Shown here one piece after another: positions 34,172 to 35,811 of a DNA stretch of 35,811 bases. The notes below the pieces were generated by a model. The model saw nothing but the letters and a program-made list of their open reading frames with translations. It was not told the DNA's origin and made no database searches. The translations under genes and the position numbers were made by a program. Source of the DNA: Gammaproteobacteria bacterium HGW-Gammaproteobacteria-4 (GTDB taxonomy: Bacteria; Pseudomonadota; Gammaproteobacteria; Xanthomonadales; Xanthomonadaceae); contig PGZC01000045.1 of assembly GCA_002839995.1 (NCBI GenBank), positions 1-35,811 on the forward strand, in the 5' to 3' direction. Position 1 is the first letter of the stretch; each line of letters opens with the position of its first letter.

Positions 34172-34423
34172 GCGCGACACTCCTGCGAATCGATCCGATG
34201 CTGACCATGCTGTGCCGTGTGGTTTCAACATCACGGCACGATGTGCAGCCATGATAGCGGTTCGCAGCGCCACGGTGGCGCCGAAGCGGATTCAAATCAG
34301 CCGGATTGCCGGCAGCAATCCGCGCGCATCCCTACGGGTGCGCACAGTTGACAAGGTTGGAAGCGGGCACGAAGATCGGCGACCCGAGGATACCGCTCGA
34401 CACCTGCTGCGCGACGCGGACCA

Positions 34424-34556
34424 GGGATGCTCTGAACAAGCTGTCATTGCGAGGAGCGAAGCGACGCGGCAATCCAGAAATGTTCGGAAAACCAAAGAAC
34501 TGGATTGCTTCGCTACGCTCGCAATGACGGCGGGTGGCGGTTGTTCAGAGCTTCCC
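34424..34556. repeat. Nested palindromic repeat element, copy 2
   Basis: The middle arms GGATGCTCTGAACAAG and TTGTTCAGAGCTTCCC are nearly perfect inverses. Inside them, 34443-34528 begins GTCATTGCGAGGAGCGAAGC and ends CTACGCTCGCAATGAC. The inner unit is 86 bases, the same as copy 1 (7014-7099). The outer GTCCGCAAAG arms of copy 1 are absent here. From memory, very similar GTCATTGCGAG palindromes are widespread in unrelated bacteria. Confidence 0.8.
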
Positions 34557-34749
34557 TGGACGCGCCGCTGTAGCTCGCGCGGCAACCGCAATTTGTCGAC
34601 AGCCTTGTTTTTTGCCAACACAACCATCACTTATCGTGAGCCACCGTGTTTTGACGAAACCCGATTGAAGCAAGGTGCGGCGGATACGACAGACCGCGAG
34701 CCGCTGCACTCACCCTTATCCGGCTCATCGCAATCGAGACAACACGACG

Positions 34750-34768
34750 GTTGAACCCTTCGTTCAAC
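34750..34768. promoter_or_regulatory. Hairpin or operator upstream of the SDR gene
   Basis: GTTGAAC-CCTTC-GTTCAAC is a perfect seven-base inverted repeat ending 47 bases before the SDR ATG. It has no T run, so a regulator site is as likely as an RNA structure. Confidence 0.35.
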
Positions 34769-34815
34769 ACCGTGCTCAAAGCAGATGATTCACTTCCCTC
34801 TTTCCGGCGCACGCG

Positions 34816-35754
34816 ATGATCGAGTTCGACAAAAACCATTGGGCGGTGATACTTGGCGGTTCCAGTGGCTTCGGCCTGGCCACGGCACAAAAGCTGGCCC
34901 GCCATGGCATGAACATCCTGGTCGTCCACCGCGACCGACGCGGCGCCATGGCGCGCATCGACGAAGGTTTCGCTGCAATCCGCGCCAGCGGCGTGCGCTT
35001 CGAGGCGCTCAATCTCGACGCCCTGTCCGGTGAGGGTCGTGCGCAGACGCTGGCACGTCTCGGCGAATTGATGGGCGAACACGGCAAGGTGCGTTTGCTG
35101 CTGCATTCGATCGCATTCGGCAATCTCAAACCGATCGCACCGAGCACGCCCGATACCCGTGGCGAACAAGCGGTAGCCAGACTGGCCGCAGCGCTGGGCG
35201 TTGACGCCGGCGCGGTGCAGTCCGCCGTCGATGATCTGCTCGAACAGGGCGTCGGCGCGCTGCACACCTTGCAGGCCGCGCACTACAGCGAGGCATTGAT
35301 GGACGAGGAAGACATGGCACGCACCATCTACGCCATGGGCACCAGCCTGCTGTCGTGGGTGCAGGATCTGCACCGCCTCGGCCTGTTCGCCGGTGACGCG
35401 CGGGTGCTGGGCATGACCAGCGAGGGCAACACCACCGCGTGGAAAGGCTACGCCGCCGTCGCCGCCGCCAAGGTGGCGCTGGAATCGGTCTCGCGCGCGA
35501 TCGCGGTCGAGTTCGCGCCGTTCGGTATCCGCTCCAACATCATCCAGGCCGGTGTTACCCCGACCCCGGCGTTGAAGCTGATCCCCGGCAGTGCCGGCAT
35601 GCAGGCGGTCGCCGAGCGCCGCAATCCATTCCATCGCACCACCACACCCGCAGCGGTTGCCGATTTCATCGCCCTGATGTGCCTCGACGAAGCGGCGTGG
35701 GTGAATGGCGCGCTGATCCGCGTCGATGGCGGCGAACATATCGCGCCGCTGTAA
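34816..35754 (+). CDS. Enoyl-ACP-reductase-like short-chain dehydrogenase
   Basis: 312 residues. The nucleotide site is GGSSGFG (14-20). Catalytic Tyr212 and Lys219 are spaced by six residues, the YX6K pattern of FabI/FabL enoyl-ACP reductases rather than the usual YX3K. LLHSIAFGN (95-103) also resembles FabI, and VNGALIRVDGG closes the fold. At 312 residues it is about 50 longer than FabI, and the extra part appears to be about 108-170. The next gene looks like a ketoacyl-ACP synthase III, suggesting a specialised fatty-acid or polyketide pathway. No strong ribosome site precedes the ATG. Confidence 0.75.
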   Translation: MIEFDKNHWAVILGGSSGFGLATAQKLARHGMNILVVHRDRRGAMARIDEGFAAIRASGVRFEALNLDALSGEGRAQTLARLGELMGEHGKVRLLLHSIAFGNLKPIAPSTPDTRGEQAVARLAAALGVDAGAVQSAVDDLLEQGVGALHTLQAAHYSEALMDEEDMARTIYAMGTSLLSWVQDLHRLGLFAGDARVLGMTSEGNTTAWKGYAAVAAAKVALESVSRAIAVEFAPFGIRSNIIQAGVTPTPALKLIPGSAGMQAVAERRNPFHRTTTPAAVADFIALMCLDEAAWVNGALIRVDGGEHIAPL

Positions 35755-35769
35755 CGGCCGGGCATTGCA

Positions 35770-35811
35770 ATGACTTATATCCACGGCCTCGGCCACTTCC
35801 ACCCGGAAAAC
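35770..35811 (+). CDS. Start of a probable 3-oxoacyl-ACP synthase III, cut by the window end
   Basis: Only 14 codons are present (MTYIHGLGHFHPEN). The pattern resembles the N-terminus of FabH-type condensing enzymes (G-H-x-P-E-N). It begins 15 bases after the SDR stop. The identification is tentative given the length. Confidence 0.5.
   Translation, partial: MTYIHGLGHFHPEN

Larger units (their letters stand above)
34172..34815. other. 644-base intergenic region
   Basis: I see no convincing gene here. It contains the second nested palindrome copy (34424-34556) and a GTTGAAC/GTTCAAC hairpin (34750-34768). The rest lacks a ribosome site or a protein-like frame; frames crossing the repeat on either strand give low-complexity products. 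Confidence 0.5.

Noticed and set aside
34424-34556. CRISPR array
   Set aside because: Repeated palindromic units occur, but there are no regularly spaced repeats with unique spacers and no cas genes.

Overview
The window is GC-rich DNA from a gammaproteobacterium, most likely order Lysobacterales (Xanthomonadales). The evidence is the fimT-pilV-pilW-pilX-pilY1-pilE minor-pilin order, algR-hemC linkage, ppsR/ppsA, orn, DUF1249 and YaeQ proteins, and several families of GTAG-headed palindromic repeats in nearly every larger gap. I cannot name the genus. Most genes are housekeeping or signalling genes. One small region (28.5-29.8 kb) is a graveyard of toxin-antitoxin modules.

Layout: 0-0.33 kb holds REP-like repeats and tRNA-Asn with promoter and terminator. 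0.37-6.8 kb is a minus-strand type IV pilus minor-pilin operon with the tip adhesin PilY1. 7.3-8.3 kb is an AlgZ/LytS-type histidine kinase, divergent from the pilin operon, and its probable partner AlgR lies 24 kb away at 32.8-33.5 kb. Next come ppnN (nucleotide nucleosidase), a tandemly duplicated repeat block, and a divergent pair of a D-2-hydroxyglutarate dehydrogenase-like flavoprotein and serA. tRNA-Glu follows at 13.1 kb.

13.5-16.5 kb holds an osmoprotectant-type ABC transporter whose substrate-binding protein and permease are one polypeptide, followed by a methyltransferase; a DUF1249 gene lies convergent. 17.0-21.4 kb holds ppsR divergent from ppsA, with an mscS-type channel behind ppsA. 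21.5-27.5 kb is a minus-strand run orn - propeller-sensor diguanylate cyclase - modA - modB - modC with four-base overlaps or very short gaps. It joins c-di-GMP synthesis, clearance of its breakdown product pGpG, and molybdate uptake.

27.6-29.8 kb holds a DUF2721 membrane protein, tadA, and TA relics: an intact AbrB-type antitoxin followed by a 24-codon internally deleted VapC remnant, and an AbiEi antitoxin broken by a frameshift followed by the first dozen codons of AbiEii. 29.9-34.2 kb holds yaeQ, a YhiN/HI0933-type flavoprotein, and the operon carboxylesterase-algR-hemC. The right end has a 0.64 kb gap with a second copy of a palindromic repeat, then an enoyl-ACP-reductase-like SDR and the first 14 codons of a probable ketoacyl-ACP synthase III.

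The points most worth a second look are the TA graveyard directly upstream of tadA, the repeats whose GTAG head supplies the stop codon of two unrelated genes, the split AlgZ/AlgR system next to pilin genes, and the orn-diguanylate cyclase-modABC arrangement.
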